Below are positions 9,446 through 20,189 of a DNA stretch of 64,000 nucleotides, piece by piece. Where the stretch lies: NCBI RefSeq assembly GCF_045291395.1, contig NZ_CP152342.1:4712001-4776000 (forward strand), in the 5' to 3' direction. Each line of letters opens with the position of its first letter. Within the stretch, counting starts at the first letter, position 1. A program made the position numbers and the translations under genes. The DNA is from MR-S7 sp000400995 (GTDB lineage: Bacteria > Pseudomonadota > Gammaproteobacteria > Burkholderiales > Burkholderiaceae_C). The notes below the pieces were generated by a model, which worked only from the letters and a program-made list of their open reading frames with translations, searched no databases and was not told where the DNA came from.

Positions 9446-11506
9446 TCACTGAAATTGGTGAATTTCACGCCCCCGCGCGAAGGCCGCCACCTCCTGCGCC
9501 GGCAGCGCCCGGCTGAAGTGCCACCCTTGCACGATCAGCCCCGCGGGCGACTGCAGCGCACGGCACTGGGCCTCGGTCTCGACGCCCTCGACCACGGTGG
9601 GCAGGCGCAGCGCCTCGCACAGGCGCAGCAGGCCGTCCATCACCTGTGCGCCCTTGGGGTCGTCGCGGGCGATGACGAAGCTGCGGTCGATCTTGATCAC
9701 GTCCACGTCGAACTGGTGCAGGTAGGCGAGCGACGAGTAGCCGGTGCCGAAGTCGTCGATGACCACCTTGGCGCCGATGGCGTGGATGCGCGCGATGGCC
9801 TGGCGGATGGCGGGCACGTCGCCGGCCAGGGCCTCCTCGGTGATCTCGATGCCCACCTGCCCGCCGGCGCGGGCGAGGATCTTCACCAGCCGCTCGCAGT
9901 GGCCGGGCGAGGTGAGGGTGGCGCCGGTCACGTTGATGCTGATGGGCAGCGCGAAGCCCTGCGCGCTCCACTGCCGGTGCTGCTGCACGGCGCTGCCGGC
10001 CACCCACAGGTCCACCTCGCGCATCAGCCCGGCCTCGGCCAGCCACGGCAGGAGGGTGCCGGGCGGCTGCGAGGCTCCGCTGCGGTCGCGTGCGCGCAGC
10101 AGCGCCTCGCAGCCGGTGCAGCGGCCGCCGGGCAGCGCCACCTGGGGCTGGTATTCGAGGTGGAAGTCGTATTCGCTGATGCGCCGGATGTGCGCCAGCA
10201 CGGTCTCGCGCCGTGCCTGCTCGCGGTGGGCCTGCTCCACCGGGTCGCGGGTGGCCAGGCCCGCTTCCTCGGGCAGGCGGGTGAAGGTGGTGTCGAACGC
10301 GCGCAGGTGGATGGCGTTTTCCTCGCGCCCGGCTTGGTCGATGGCGCGGATGTAGGGCGCGTACACCAGCGCGCCCAGGCCGACCAGCAGCACCTGCAGC
10401 AGCACGGCGGCCGCGTCGCCGCCGGTGCTCACGTAGGCGTTGAGCAGCACGGGCATGGTGAAGGGCAGCTGGACCGTGGCGGCGGCCACCCAGCCCGCCT
10501 GCACGGCGGCCAGCGACAGCGCCAGGTTGAGCACCGGCACGGCCACGAAGGGCACGAGCAGGCGCGGGTTGAGGATGACGGGCAGGCCGAACAGCAGGAT
10601 CTCGTTCACGTTGAGCAGCGACACCGGCAGGCTGGCCAGCGCCACCAGGCGCAGCCCGCGACCCCGGCAGAACAGCAGCGCCGCCAGCGACAGCGACAGC
10701 GTGCCGCCCGCGCCGCCGACGAAGACGAACGCGCCCATCAGCCCGCTGGTCAGCGCATGGCGCGGCGCCAGGCCCGCGGCCGCGTCAGCGGCGTTCAGCA
10801 CCACGGCTTGGTCGAGCACCTGGAAGAACGGCTGCATCGCGTAGTAGCCGTGGATGCCGAAGAACCACAGCACCGAGTTGAGCGTGGCCAGCAGCACGCC
10901 GCTGCGGTAGGGCGACTCGGGCGCGGCCAGGGCCAGCGGCAGCTCGGCCTGCGTGAGCGCGGGCACCTGCGCCAGCGCGGCCAGCACGGCCGCCAGCAGC
11001 GCGGCGGTGACGATGCCGGGGACGACCAAGTTCATCGCGTCGCGCACACTCTCGCCCACCAGCCCGCCGCGGGCGATGCGCGTCCAGCGCCGGGCATGCA
11101 GCCGCGCCATCAGCGGCACGTTGATCAGCGGCGACGCAATGGCGATGAACAGCACCAGCGTGGCCGCCGCGCGCGGATGCCCGCGCAGCACGAAGGCGGC
11201 GATCTCCACGTACACCAGGCACAGGAACGCCACGGGCAGGCGCGGCAGCCGGTGGCGGATGGCCAGCATGTAGCCGATCGATGCGGCCACCAGCAGCGGC
11301 AGCGCGGCGCTGATCTCGGTATGCAGCCCCGCCAGCCACTGCACCACCGGCGCGGGCAGCCCGGCCATCTGCGCCAGCGCCGAGGCGAGCAGGAAGGCCG
11401 CCGACACCAGCAGGCACGGCACTAGCCACAGCAGCCCCTCGCGCAGCGCCCGCATGGTGCCCGCGCCCGCCAGGGCGGCCAGCCGCTGGGTGAGCAGCAG
11501 GCGCAC
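9446..11506 (-). CDS. Membrane-bound EAL-domain protein with a sugar PTS EIIC-type sensor domain
   Basis: 686 residues in two parts. Residues 1-400 are a polytopic membrane domain resembling the EIIC permease of the lactose/cellobiose PTS (segments FFGIHGYYAMQPFF, NVNEILLFGLPVILNPRLL, TMPVLLNAYVSTGGD). Residues 440-680 form an EAL cyclic-di-GMP phosphodiesterase domain. The catalytic set is visible: EALL (in GCEALLRA), N in INVTG, EITEEAL, DDFGTGYSS, KIDRSFV, E in VVEGVETEAQ and QGWHFSRALP. It therefore looks enzymatically competent. No EIIA/EIIB or HPr genes are nearby, so the permease part probably serves as a sugar or oligosaccharide sensor. The only start in frame is GTG at 11506, without a clear ribosome site. 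The product would lower c-di-GMP, which in many bacteria controls cellulose (bcsC is 7.5 kb away) and motility. Confidence 0.85.
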   Translation of the reverse strand: MRLLLTQRLAALAGAGTMRALREGLLWLVPCLLVSAAFLLASALAQMAGLPAPVVQWLAGLHTEISAALPLLVAASIGYMLAIRHRLPRLPVAFLCLVYVEIAAFVLRGHPRAAATLVLFIAIASPLINVPLMARLHARRWTRIARGGLVGESVRDAMNLVVPGIVTAALLAAVLAALAQVPALTQAELPLALAAPESPYRSGVLLATLNSVLWFFGIHGYYAMQPFFQVLDQAVVLNAADAAAGLAPRHALTSGLMGAFVFVGGAGGTLSLSLAALLFCRGRGLRLVALASLPVSLLNVNEILLFGLPVILNPRLLVPFVAVPVLNLALSLAAVQAGWVAAATVQLPFTMPVLLNAYVSTGGDAAAVLLQVLLVGLGALVYAPYIRAIDQAGREENAIHLRAFDTTFTRLPEEAGLATRDPVEQAHREQARRETVLAHIRRISEYDFHLEYQPQVALPGGRCTGCEALLRARDRSGASQPPGTLLPWLAEAGLMREVDLWVAGSAVQQHRQWSAQGFALPISINVTGATLTSPGHCERLVKILARAGGQVGIEITEEALAGDVPAIRQAIARIHAIGAKVVIDDFGTGYSSLAYLHQFDVDVIKIDRSFVIARDDPKGAQVMDGLLRLCEALRLPTVVEGVETEAQCRALQSPAGLIVQGWHFSRALPAQEVAAFARGREIHQFQ

Positions 11507-11557
11507 GGCGGGCAGGCCGGGGGCGAGGCTTCGTGGCGCATCGAGGAGGGTGGTTTG

Positions 11558-11625
11558 CTATTGAAAAAATAGCTGCTTGCGCTTGGCAGTATTGGGCTGA
11601 AGGCCAAAAAGGCTTGTATTTGTAA
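11558..11625. repeat. Diverged dispersed repeat in the uvrA upstream region
   Basis: Reads tgctattgaaaaaatagctg, then cttgcgcttggcag, and includes the hairpin ggctgaaggccaaaaaggct. It lies in the 230-bp divergent region between the EIIC-EAL gene and uvrA. I see no LexA-type box here (CTG..CAG occurs only as part of the repeat). Confidence 0.5.
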
Positions 11626-11736
11626 GCATCGTATCGGAATCGCCGCGGGATGGGAATGGGGTGATGTGCACGAGGCACGGCGCGCGGCGGGGGGCTCACC
11701 TATCATGGTGGGTTCCGCTTTTTTCGCGCCCCGCCG

Positions 11737-14700
11737 ATGCCCGACACCGCTTCTTCCTCTGCCGACGGCCCCTACCTCGCCCGCGCCCTGCGCGAGCAGC
11801 GCATCAGCATCCGCGGCGCGCGCACGCACAACCTCAAGAACATCGACCTGGACATCCCGCGCAACCAGCTCGTGGTGATCACGGGGCTGTCGGGCTCGGG
11901 CAAGTCGAGCCTCGCGTTCGACACGCTCTACGCGGAGGGGCAGCGGCGCTACGTGGAGAGCCTGTCAGCCTACGCGCGCCAGTTCCTCGGGCGGCTGGAC
12001 AAGCCCGATGTGGATCTGATCGAGGGCCTGTCGCCTGCCATCAGCATCGAGCAGAAGGCCACCAGCCACAACCCGCGCTCCACCGTGGGCACGGTGACGG
12101 AAATCCACGACTACCTGCGCCTCTTGTACGCGCGCGCGGGCACGCCGCACTGCCCCGACCACGGCCTGCCGCTGGCCGCGCAGACCGTGAGCCAGATGGT
12201 GGACGCCGTGCTCGCCCTGCCCGAGGACACGCGCCTGATGCTGCTGGCCCCGATGGCGCGGCAGAAGAAGGGCGAGTTCACCGAGCTGTTCGCGCAGATG
12301 CAGGCGCTGGGCTACGTGCGCTTTCGCGTCGATGGGCAGATCTACGAGCACGAGAGCCTGCCCCAGCTCAAGAAAACCGAGAAGCACGACGTGGACGTGG
12401 TGATCGACCGCCTCAAGGTGCGGCCCGACGCCCAGCAGCGCCTGGCCGAGAGCATCGAGGCCGTGCTGCGCGTGGGCGGCGCGGAAGGCAACGGCCGCGT
12501 GCTGGCGTTGGAGATGGACACGGGCCGCGAGCATCTCTACAGCAGCAAGTTCGCCTGCCCCATCTGCAGCTTCTCGCTGCCCGAGCTGGAGCCGCGCCTG
12601 TTCTCGTTCAACTCGCCCACGGGCGCGTGCCCGGCGTGCGACGGCATCGGCCAGCAGGAGGTGTTCGACGCGGCGCGCGTGGTGGCCTTCCCCAGCTTGA
12701 GCCTCGCCAGCGGCGCGATCAAGGGCTGGGATCGGCGCAACGGCTACTACTTCGCCATGCTGGAGAGCCTGGCGCGGCACTACGGCTTCGACGTGGACAC
12801 GCCCTTCGAGCAACTGCCCGAGCGCGTGCAGCGCGCCGTGCTGCACGGCTCGGGCGAGGAAGACATCGCCTTCAGCTACCTGCTCGACAGCGGCCCGAAC
12901 AAGGGCAAGCCCATCGTCAAGAGCCACCCGTTCGAAGGCATCCTGCCCAATATGGCGCGGCGCTACCGCGAGACGGATTCGGTGGTGGTGCGCGAGGATC
13001 TGGCGCGTTACCGCAGCACCCAGCCCTGCCCCGACTGCCACGGCGCGCGCCTGCGGCGCGAGGCGCGGCACGTGCTGGTGGGCGAGGGCGATGCCGCGCA
13101 GTCCATCCAGGCGGTGAGCCACCAGACGCTGGCCGACGCGCTGGGCTGGTTCCGCGCGCTGCGCCTGACCGGCGCCAAGGCCGAGATCGCCGACAAGATC
13201 GTGCGCGAGATCGCCGCGCGCCTGACCTTCCTGAACGACGTGGGCCTGAATTACCTGAGCCTGGACCGCAGCGCCGAGACCCTGAGCGGCGGCGAGGCGC
13301 AGCGCATCCGCCTCGCATCGCAGATCGGATCGGGCCTCACGGGCGTGATGTACGTGCTCGACGAGCCCAGCATCGGCCTGCACCAGCGCGACAACGACCG
13401 GCTCATCGCCACCCTCCAGCACCTGCGCGACATCGGCAACAGCGTGATCGTGGTGGAGCACGACGAGGACATGATCCGCGCCGCCGACCACGTGGTGGAC
13501 ATGGGCCCCGGCGCGGGCGTGCACGGCGGGCGCGTGATGGCGCAGGGCAGCTACGCCGACTTGTGCGCCGCGCCCGATTCGCTCACCGGCCAGTACCTGA
13601 GCGGCGCGCGCAGCATCCCCGTGCCCGCGCGGCGCACGCCATGGCTGCCCGTGGTCAACGCCGGCGAGCCGGAGAAAAATCCAAGTCACGCTTCCCCGAA
13701 ACCGCCGCCAGCCAGCGCCGCAAGGAGCGCATGGCCGAGCACCGCGCGCGCCAGGGCGACGTGCAGGCGCTGCGGGTGATCGGCGCCACGGGCCACAACC
13801 TCAAGGGCGTGAGCGTGGAATTCCCCGTGGGCCTGTTCACCTGCGTGACGGGCGTTTCCGGCTCGGGCAAGAGCACGCTGGTCAACGACACGCTGCACAA
13901 GGCCGTGGCGCGCCAGCTCCACCGCGCGCACGACGAGCCGGCCGAGCACGAGGCCATCGAGGGCATCGACTACTTCGACAAGGTCATCAACGTCGACCAA
14001 AGCCCCATCGGCCGCACGCCGCGCAGCAACCCGGCTACCTACACGGGCCTGTTCACGCCCATCCGCGAACTGATGGCCGAGACCAACACCGCCCGGGAGC
14101 GCGGCTACGGCCCCGGGCGCTTTTCCTTCAACGTGGCCGGCGGCCGCTGCGAAGCCTGCCAGGGCGACGGCGTGGTGAAGGTGGAGATGCACTTCCTGCC
14201 CGACGTCTACGTGCCCTGCGACGTGTGCCACGGCCAGCGCTACAACCGCGAGACGCTGGAGGTGCAGTGGAAGGGCCGCAACATCGCGCAGATCCTCGAC
14301 CTGACGGTGGAAGACGCGCACGCCTTCTTCAAGGACGTGCCGACCATCGCGCGCAAGCTGCAGACGCTGCTGGACGTGGGCCTTTCCTACATCCGCCTGG
14401 GCCAGAGCGCCACCACGCTCTCGGGCGGCGAGGCGCAGCGCGTGAAGCTGGCGCAGGAGCTATCGAAGCGCGACACCGGCCGCACGCTCTACATCCTCGA
14501 CGAGCCCACGACCGGCCTGCACTTCGCCGACATCGACCTGCTGCTCAAGGTGCTGCTGCAGTTGCGCGACGCGGGCAACACCATCGTGGTGATCGAGCAC
14601 AACCTCGACGTGATCAAGACGACTGACTGGGTCATCGACATGGGCCCCGAGGGCGGCGCGGGCGGCGGCACGGTGTTGGCGCAGGGCACGCCGGAGGACG

Positions 14701-14753
14701 TGGCCGCGAACGAAGCCAGCCACACGGGCCGCTACCTGCGGCGGTATTTATAA
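11737..14753 (+). CDS. uvrA: Excinuclease ABC subunit A, apparent frameshift
   Basis: UvrA is the damage-recognition ATPase of nucleotide excision repair. It has two ABC ATPase modules with zinc fingers. Seen here: Walker [10 protein letters not shown] and GVSGSGKST; signature LSGGEAQR twice; Walker [11 protein letters not shown] and [10 protein letters not shown]; CxxC pairs CPIC/CPAC in the first zinc module, CPDC in the insertion, and CEAC/CDVC in the second. The N-terminal two thirds (from ATG 11737) and the C-terminal third are in different frames. They join in the non-conserved linker at the A5 run 13675-13679, where one more A restores a continuous protein. Because the gene is otherwise perfectly preserved on both sides, I read this as a sequencing error. 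Confidence 0.93.
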
Positions 14754-14812
14754 GCCAAATCGGCCTCCAGCGCTTGCTGGAAAGGCGCTGGCAGCTATCA
14801 AAACTAAAGCAA
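14752..14812. repeat. Dispersed repeat, copy 3 (best consensus)
   Basis: Core aatcggcctccagcgcttgc, then tggaaaggcgctggcagcta. It fills the gap between the convergent uvrA and LysR genes, overlapping the LysR stop region, so it may serve as a shared terminator. Confidence 0.75.
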
Positions 14813-15739
14813 AGGGCGCGCGCCCTGCGGCCACAGCGCGTAGGGCCCCGAGGTGAGCTGCTCGCGCAGGAAGCGCACGCATACCCCCACCTTGGCCGAC
14901 TGCGACAGCCGGCCCGTGGTCACGGCCCAGATATCGGCGGGCCAGCGGTAGGCGGGCAGCACGTGCACCAGCTCTCCGTCGTTCAGGCTCTTGATGCAGT
15001 CCCACTCGGCCAGGCGCACGATGCCGTGCCCGTCCAGCGCCCACTGGCGGATGATGTCGTTGTTGTTCGATGACAGGGCCCCCGTCACCTTGACGGACTC
15101 CAGGCCCTTCGGCCCCGTGAGGCGCCAGGTGCCGAAAGGCTGGTCGCGCTCGCGGAACACCAGGCAGGAGTGCTGCGCCAGCTCCGCCAGTTGCGTGGGC
15201 GCGCCGCGCTCCGCGATGTACGACGGCGCGGCGCACAGGATGCGATGGCTCTGCAGGATGCGGTGGGCGACCAGGTGCGGCTCGGGCACCTCGCCGATGC
15301 GGATGTCCAGATCCAGCCCCTCGCTGAGCAGGTCCACGGGGCGATCCAGCACAGTCAGCGAGACCTCCAGGCGCGGGTAGCGCCGGGCCAGCAGCGAGAT
15401 CGCGGGCGCCACGTGGTTGCGCCCCAGGCGGAAGCTGGAGCTCACGCGCAGCCGCCCCTGCGGCTCGGCGGTGTCTTCGGCCAGCGCCTCCTGCATCTGG
15501 CGCACGCCGTCCAGGATGCCGCGCGCCCATTCGTAGGTCTTCTCCCCCTGCGCGGTGGCGCTCACGCGGCGCGAGGTGCGGTGCAGCAGGCGCACGCCCA
15601 GGTCGTGCTCCAGGATGCCGATGCGCTTGCTCACGTACGAGGGCGACATGCCCAGCTCGGTTGCCGTGCGCACGAAGTTGCCCTGGCGCACCACGTCCAC
15701 GAACAGGCGCAGGTCGGAAAGGTTGGGTATATCAGCCAC
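14804..15739 (-). CDS. LysR-family transcriptional regulator
   Basis: 311 residues: N-terminal winged helix-turn-helix (LSDLRLFVDVVRQGNFVRTA, then TELGMSPSYVSKRIGILEHD) and a C-terminal substrate-binding domain. I chose the GTG at 15739 (VADIPNLSDLRLF) because it places the HTH at the usual distance from the start. Longer frames would run into the promoter of the divergent operon. It is divergent from a TctC-type binding protein and an enolase-superfamily gene, which it most likely controls in response to their substrate. The ligand is unknown. Confidence 0.9.
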   Translation of the reverse strand: MADIPNLSDLRLFVDVVRQGNFVRTATELGMSPSYVSKRIGILEHDLGVRLLHRTSRRVSATAQGEKTYEWARGILDGVRQMQEALAEDTAEPQGRLRVSSSFRLGRNHVAPAISLLARRYPRLEVSLTVLDRPVDLLSEGLDLDIRIGEVPEPHLVAHRILQSHRILCAAPSYIAERGAPTQLAELAQHSCLVFRERDQPFGTWRLTGPKGLESVKVTGALSSNNNDIIRQWALDGHGIVRLAEWDCIKSLNDGELVHVLPAYRWPADIWAVTTGRLSQSAKVGVCVRFLREQLTSGPYALWPQGARPLL

Positions 15740-15833
15740 GATTCGTGGATCATGAAGTGCCAATTTGGCAGATTCTAAATCGGATCGTCGTGAATACCAT
15801 CGTCGCCATACGCCAACCACCGGAGACGACACC

Positions 15834-16832
15834 ATGCACCCCTTGATCCAGACCACGCTGCGGCTCGCCGTGGCGGCCGCCGCCCTCGCGGGCGGCCTGC
15901 ACGGCGCCCACGCGCAGGAGCCCTACCCGAGCCGGCCCGTCACCTGGCTCGTTCCCTTCGCCGTCGGCGGGCCGACGGATGCCATCGCGCGCACCGTGGC
16001 GCAGCGCGTGTCGGCCGAGCTGCCCCAGCCGGTCATCGTGGACAACCCGGCGGGCGCGGGCGGCACCGTGGGCGCCGTGCGCGCCGCGCGCTCCAAGGCC
16101 GACGGGTACACGCTCTTCGTCGGCCACATCGGCACCATGGCCGCGGCGCCCTACCTGTTCAAGTCGCTCAAGTACGAGCCGCTGCGCGACTTCGTGCCGA
16201 TCTTCCGCTTCCCCGATACGCCCATGGTGCTGCTGGTGCGCAACGGCGCGCGCTTCAAGAGCGCCCGCGACCTGTTCGAGGAGGCGCGCAAGCGGCCCGG
16301 CCAGTTGACCTTCGGCACGGCAGGGGTCGGCTCCTCGTCGCACCTGGCGGCCGAGCACCTGGCGGCCACGGCCGGGGTCAAGTTCACCTTCGTGCCCTAC
16401 AAGGGCACCGGCCCGGCCATGACCGACCTGGTGGGCGGGCAGATCGACGCCATGCTGGACCAGACCAACGTCTCGCTGCCGCAGATCCAGGGCGGGCGGC
16501 TCACCGCGCTGGCGCTCACCTCGCAGTCGCCGCTGCCCCAGTTCCCCGGCGTTCCCACGCTGGCCGAGGGCGACCTGCCGGGCTTCCTGGCCTCCACCTG
16601 GTACGGCCTCTACGCGCCGGCGGGCACGCCGGCCGCAGTCGTCGAGACGATGCGCGGCGCCTACATGAAGGCGCTGGCCGACACCGCCTTCACCGACGGA
16701 CTGCGCAAGCAGGGCATCGACGTGCTGCCCGGCGACCAGGTGGGGCCCGCCGCGTTGCGCGACTTCACCGCGAGCGAGCAGAAGAAATGGGAGCGCGTGA
16801 TCCGCGAGGCGGGCATTACGCCGCAACCCTGA
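15834..16832 (+). CDS. Tripartite tricarboxylate transporter (TctC/Bug) family binding protein
   Basis: 332-residue periplasmic solute-binding protein. Signal peptide from ATG 15834 (ribosome site ggag at 15821) to the cleavage after AHAQ. Mature protein begins EPYPSRPVTWLVPFAVGGPT, a typical Bug-family N-terminus, and has the conserved VIVDNPAGAGGTVGA and GYTLFVGHIGT blocks. No TctA/TctB membrane genes are next to it, as is usual for the many orphan Bug proteins of Burkholderiales. It is followed after 20 bp by an enolase-superfamily enzyme, so the ligand is likely the substrate of that enzyme, perhaps a sugar acid. Confidence 0.92.
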   Translation: MHPLIQTTLRLAVAAAALAGGLHGAHAQEPYPSRPVTWLVPFAVGGPTDAIARTVAQRVSAELPQPVIVDNPAGAGGTVGAVRAARSKADGYTLFVGHIGTMAAAPYLFKSLKYEPLRDFVPIFRFPDTPMVLLVRNGARFKSARDLFEEARKRPGQLTFGTAGVGSSSHLAAEHLAATAGVKFTFVPYKGTGPAMTDLVGGQIDAMLDQTNVSLPQIQGGRLTALALTSQSPLPQFPGVPTLAEGDLPGFLASTWYGLYAPAGTPAAVVETMRGAYMKALADTAFTDGLRKQGIDVLPGDQVGPAALRDFTASEQKKWERVIREAGITPQP

Positions 16833-16852
16833 AGCCATCGAAAGGAACAACC

Positions 16853-18006
16853 ATGAAGATCAAGCACATTGAAGCCATTCCCCTCGACATGGCGCTGGAG
16901 GAGGTGTTCACCGGCGGCACCTACCAGGTGACGGCCCGCCCCACCATCGTCACGCGCGTGTACCTGGACAACGGCATGGTCGGCGAGACCTACGGCGGCG
17001 ACGAGGTGCACACGCAGCAGGAGATCGTGGCGGTGGTGCGCGACCACTTCGCGCCGCTGCTCGCGGGCCAGGACGTGCGCGACTTCCAGCGCCTGTGGGA
17101 CGCGATGTTCACGCTGCCTCTCGACCTGGGCAACCGCGGCCTGCACCAGCTCGACATGCACCCGCGCGGCATCCTCATGCAGGCCATCAGCTGCGTGGAC
17201 AATGCGATGTGGGACGCACGCGGCCAGCTCTACGGCGCGCCCGTCTACAAGCTCCTGGGCGGCGTGCGCGAGCGCGTGCCGGTCATCTCCATCGGCGGCT
17301 ACTACCCCAAGAACGGCCAGGATCCGCTGGAGGCCATCGCCGAGGAGGTGGACATGGTGCGCGCCGCCGGCTGCATGGGCATCAAGATGAAGGTCGGCCG
17401 CGCCAGCCTGGAGCTGGACCTGGAGCGCGTGCGCGCGGCGCGCAAGGCCGGCGGGGCGGATTTCGTCATCACCGTGGACGCCAACCAGGGCTGGGACCCG
17501 CTCGACGCCGTGAAATTCTGCGTGGCCATGGAGCGCGCCGACCTGGGCGTGCGCTGGATGGAAGAGCCGGTTAAGTGGTACGACCAGACCGACGGCCTGA
17601 TGCTGCTGGCCCACAAGACCACCATCCCGATCAACGTGGGCCAGGGCGAGATCAGCGGCCGCGCCTGCCGCGACCTCATCACCAAGGGCGGCGTCTCCAT
17701 CCTCAACCTGGACTGCACGCTGTGCGGCGGGGTGACCGAGTGGCAGCGCGTGGCCGACATGGCCCGGCTGATGAACGTGGAGATGGCGCACCACGAGGAG
17801 CCGCAGGTAGCGATCCACCTGCTCGCGGCCAACCCGCACGGGCTATTCGTAGAGATCTTCGCCAACCGCAAGCGCGACCCGCTGCTGTGGGAGCTGCCCG
17901 ACGGCTTTCCCGAGATCGAGAACGGCTACATGAAAGTGCCGCAGGCCCGGGGCTGGGCGTGCGGCTGCGGCCGGAGGTCATCGAGCGCTACCGCGCCGAT
18001 AGGTGA
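16853..18006 (+). CDS. Enolase-superfamily enzyme (mandelate racemase/muconate lactonizing type), apparent frameshift
   Basis: About 384 residues. N-terminal capping domain and C-terminal barrel. Catalytic and metal-binding features: a KxK pair (GIKMKVG), metal ligands in VDANQGW (Asp), MEEPVKW (Glu) and GQGEISGR (Glu), and the late His in MAHHEEPQ. This fits the mandelate racemase subgroup, which abstracts the alpha proton of a carboxylate, often to dehydrate sugar acids. The exact substrate cannot be read from sequence. Ribosome site aaagga precedes ATG 16853. The last 20 residues shift frame at the CCC run 17946-17948. With one more C the end reads APGLGVRLRPEVIERYRADR and stops at 18004-18006. 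Forms an operon with the binding protein upstream. Confidence 0.88.
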
Positions 18007-18050
18007 AACGGTCTCCAGCGATGGCCGGTCAAGCGCTGAATGCTATCAAT
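18003..18050. repeat. Dispersed repeat, degenerate copy
   Basis: gtctccagcgatggccggtc followed by aagcgctgaatgctatcaa. It covers the gap between the convergent enolase-family and chemoreceptor genes and supplies the stop codon of the latter. Confidence 0.6.
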
Positions 18051-19992
18051 TCGGGAGTGCCGGCCGCGCTCCGCCGCCCTCGCGGAACACCGCCACCGCC
18101 TGTACCAGGGCCTGTGCCTGGCTGCTCAGGCTGCCCGCGGCGGCGGCCATCTCCTCGACCAGGGCGGCGTTCTGCTGCGTCACCTGGTCCAGGGCCGTGA
18201 CGGCCTCGCCCACCTGGGCCACGCCGCTGGCCTGCTCCTGGCTGGCGTTGCTGATCTGGCCCACCATGGCGCTCAGGCGCTGGATGCTCTGCACCACCTC
18301 GCCCATGGTGCGGCCGGCGGCGCTGGCCTGGGCGTTGCCGGCGGACACGCGGGCGTTGCTGTCGTCGATCAGCGTGCGGATCTGCTTGGCCGCCTCGCCG
18401 CTGCGCCCGGCGAGGTTGCGCACCTCGGCGGCGACCACGGCGAAGCCCCGGCCCTGCTCGCCGGCGCGGGCGGCCTCCACGGCGGCGTTGAGCGCCAGCA
18501 GGTTGGTCTGGAAAGCGATGCCGTCGATCACCTGGATGATGTCGACCATCTGCCGCGCCGCCTGGTGCACGCCCTGCATGGTGTCCACCACCTGCTCCAC
18601 GGCGGTGCCGCCCTGGGTCGCCATGTCGCGCGCCTGCGCGGCGAGCTGGCTGGCCTCGCGCGCGGTGTCGGCGTTGTGGCGCACGGTGGCGCTGAGCTGC
18701 TCCATCGACGCGGCGGTCTGCTCCAGCGCGCTGGCCTGGCTCTCGGTGCGGCCCGACAGGTCCTGGTTGCCCTGCGCGATCTGGCTGCTGGCGGTGGCCA
18801 CGCTCTCGGCGCCGCGCCGCACCTGGCCGATGACGGGCCGCAGCCGCGCGCGCATCTGCTGCTGCGCGGCGATGAGGCGGCCGACCTCGTTGCTGCCGTG
18901 GGGCACGTCCTGGCCGCCCAGGTCGCCTTCGGCCACGGCGTTGGCCAGCGCCACGGCCTGGGCCAGCGGCTGGGTGATGGAGCGCACGAAGGCGATGGCC
19001 AGCAGCCCCGCGGCCAGCGCCAGCAGCGCGATGGCGCCGGCCATCAGCAGGAGGTGGCGCTGGGCGCCGGCGGCGCGCTCCTGCGCCTGGGCCAGCAGCA
19101 GGTCCACGGCCTGGCCGCCCAGGGCGTTGCCTGCGTCGATGCCGGCGGTGAGGGTGTCGAAGTAGGCGGTGGCGTCATCGCGCAGCTCGGCCATGTCCAG
19201 CAGGGCGGTGGCCACGCGCTGCAGCGCCTCGCCGGAGCGGGCCTTCATCGTGGCGAGCGGTGCGTCCAGCGCGGCGGCGAAGGCGCCGTTGTGCTCCAGG
19301 GCGCGCGCCAGGCTGTCCAGCGCGCCGGTGCGCAGCTCGTCGGCGCGCGCGTGCTGGGCACGCAGCTGGCCGCGCACCTCGCGCGGCAGCTCGCCGCGCG
19401 TCAGCGCACCGGCGCCGATGGCGCGCATCTGGCCGAGCTGCTCGCCCAGCATGGGCAGCTGCTGCAGCGTGGCCTGGATGAGCGCCTGCGTGTCGCGGTG
19501 GGGGCTGGTGCTCAGGCCGCTGGCGTGCAGCAGCGTCTCGCTCAGCTGCAGCAGCTGCGCTACCAGCGCGGTGTGACGGGCCATGCTCTGGGCGGGTTGG
19601 AGGGAGCGATCGTCCACGGACTGGCGCAGCGCCTGCCAGTCCTGGCGCAGGCGGTCCAGGTCGCCGGCATGGGCGGGCGCTGCCGTGGCCACTTGCGCGG
19701 CGGCGGCGTCGAACGCCTGGTTCAGCGCGTCGCGCACGCCGGGCCGGCGCGCGGCCAGCTGCTCGTTGCCGCCCAGCATGGCCGCCGACAGGCCGCGGTG
19801 CGTCTGCACCAGCCGCACCGTCTGGCTGAGGCTGCGCAGCGCGGGCATGCCGCGCGCCTGCGCCTGCAGGGCCTGCACGTCCTGGCCCAGCTGGCGCAGG
19901 TAGAGGGTGGAGGGCAGCGCGGCCATGACCAGGGCCACGCAGCTCAGGATGAGGAACTTGTGCGACAGGCGCAGGCGGTGGAGCAGGGGCAT
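18046..19992 (-). CDS. Methyl-accepting chemotaxis protein
   Basis: 648 residues. TM1 near 12-30, then an all-helical periplasmic region of about 290 residues containing [15 protein letters not shown], which resembles the nitrate/nitrite-sensing (NIT) type. TM2 near 325-345 is followed by a HAMP domain and a signalling domain. The hairpin tip reads [20 protein letters not shown], the classic receptor core that contacts CheA/CheW, and methylation helices flank it. There is no C-terminal CheR-tethering pentapeptide. The ligand is unknown, and nitrate is only a possibility. No che genes are in the window. Confidence 0.92.
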   Translation of the reverse strand: MPLLHRLRLSHKFLILSCVALVMAALPSTLYLRQLGQDVQALQAQARGMPALRSLSQTVRLVQTHRGLSAAMLGGNEQLAARRPGVRDALNQAFDAAAAQVATAAPAHAGDLDRLRQDWQALRQSVDDRSLQPAQSMARHTALVAQLLQLSETLLHASGLSTSPHRDTQALIQATLQQLPMLGEQLGQMRAIGAGALTRGELPREVRGQLRAQHARADELRTGALDSLARALEHNGAFAAALDAPLATMKARSGEALQRVATALLDMAELRDDATAYFDTLTAGIDAGNALGGQAVDLLLAQAQERAAGAQRHLLLMAGAIALLALAAGLLAIAFVRSITQPLAQAVALANAVAEGDLGGQDVPHGSNEVGRLIAAQQQMRARLRPVIGQVRRGAESVATASSQIAQGNQDLSGRTESQASALEQTAASMEQLSATVRHNADTAREASQLAAQARDMATQGGTAVEQVVDTMQGVHQAARQMVDIIQVIDGIAFQTNLLALNAAVEAARAGEQGRGFAVVAAEVRNLAGRSGEAAKQIRTLIDDSNARVSAGNAQASAAGRTMGEVVQSIQRLSAMVGQISNASQEQASGVAQVGEAVTALDQVTQQNAALVEEMAAAAGSLSSQAQALVQAVAVFREGGGARPALPN

Positions 19993-20121
19993 GGCGTAAC
20001 GCGGGAATACAACTGGTTACGTCAGTATAGGAAGCGCGGCGCGGCGGCGCCGCACCGAATGCGGTGGCATTGACTTGTGTCAAGTGCCGGCCGCGCCGGC
20101 GGCGGTGCGCCGAGGTGGTTT

Positions 20122-20175
20122 CAGATCAAATCGGGCTCCAGCGCTTACTGGTAAAGCGCTGGCAGCTATCGATCG
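20122..20175. repeat. Dispersed repeat, copy 4
   Basis: tcaaatcgggctccagcgct, then tactggtaaagcgctggcag. It lies between the aspartoacylase-like gene's stop (20190) and the chemoreceptor promoter; both genes are on the minus strand. Confidence 0.75.
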
Positions 20176-20189
20176 AGGAGCGATTGCCG

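Noticed and set aside
9404..11425. A 673-codon open frame on the plus strand
   Set aside because: Antisense shadow of the EIIC-EAL gene; the translation is His/Gln/Arg-rich and unlike any protein family.
11507..11736. LexA (SOS) box upstream of uvrA
   Set aside because: The only CTG..CAG spacing found belongs to the dispersed repeat (ctgcttgcgcttggcag) and does not match the usual operator.
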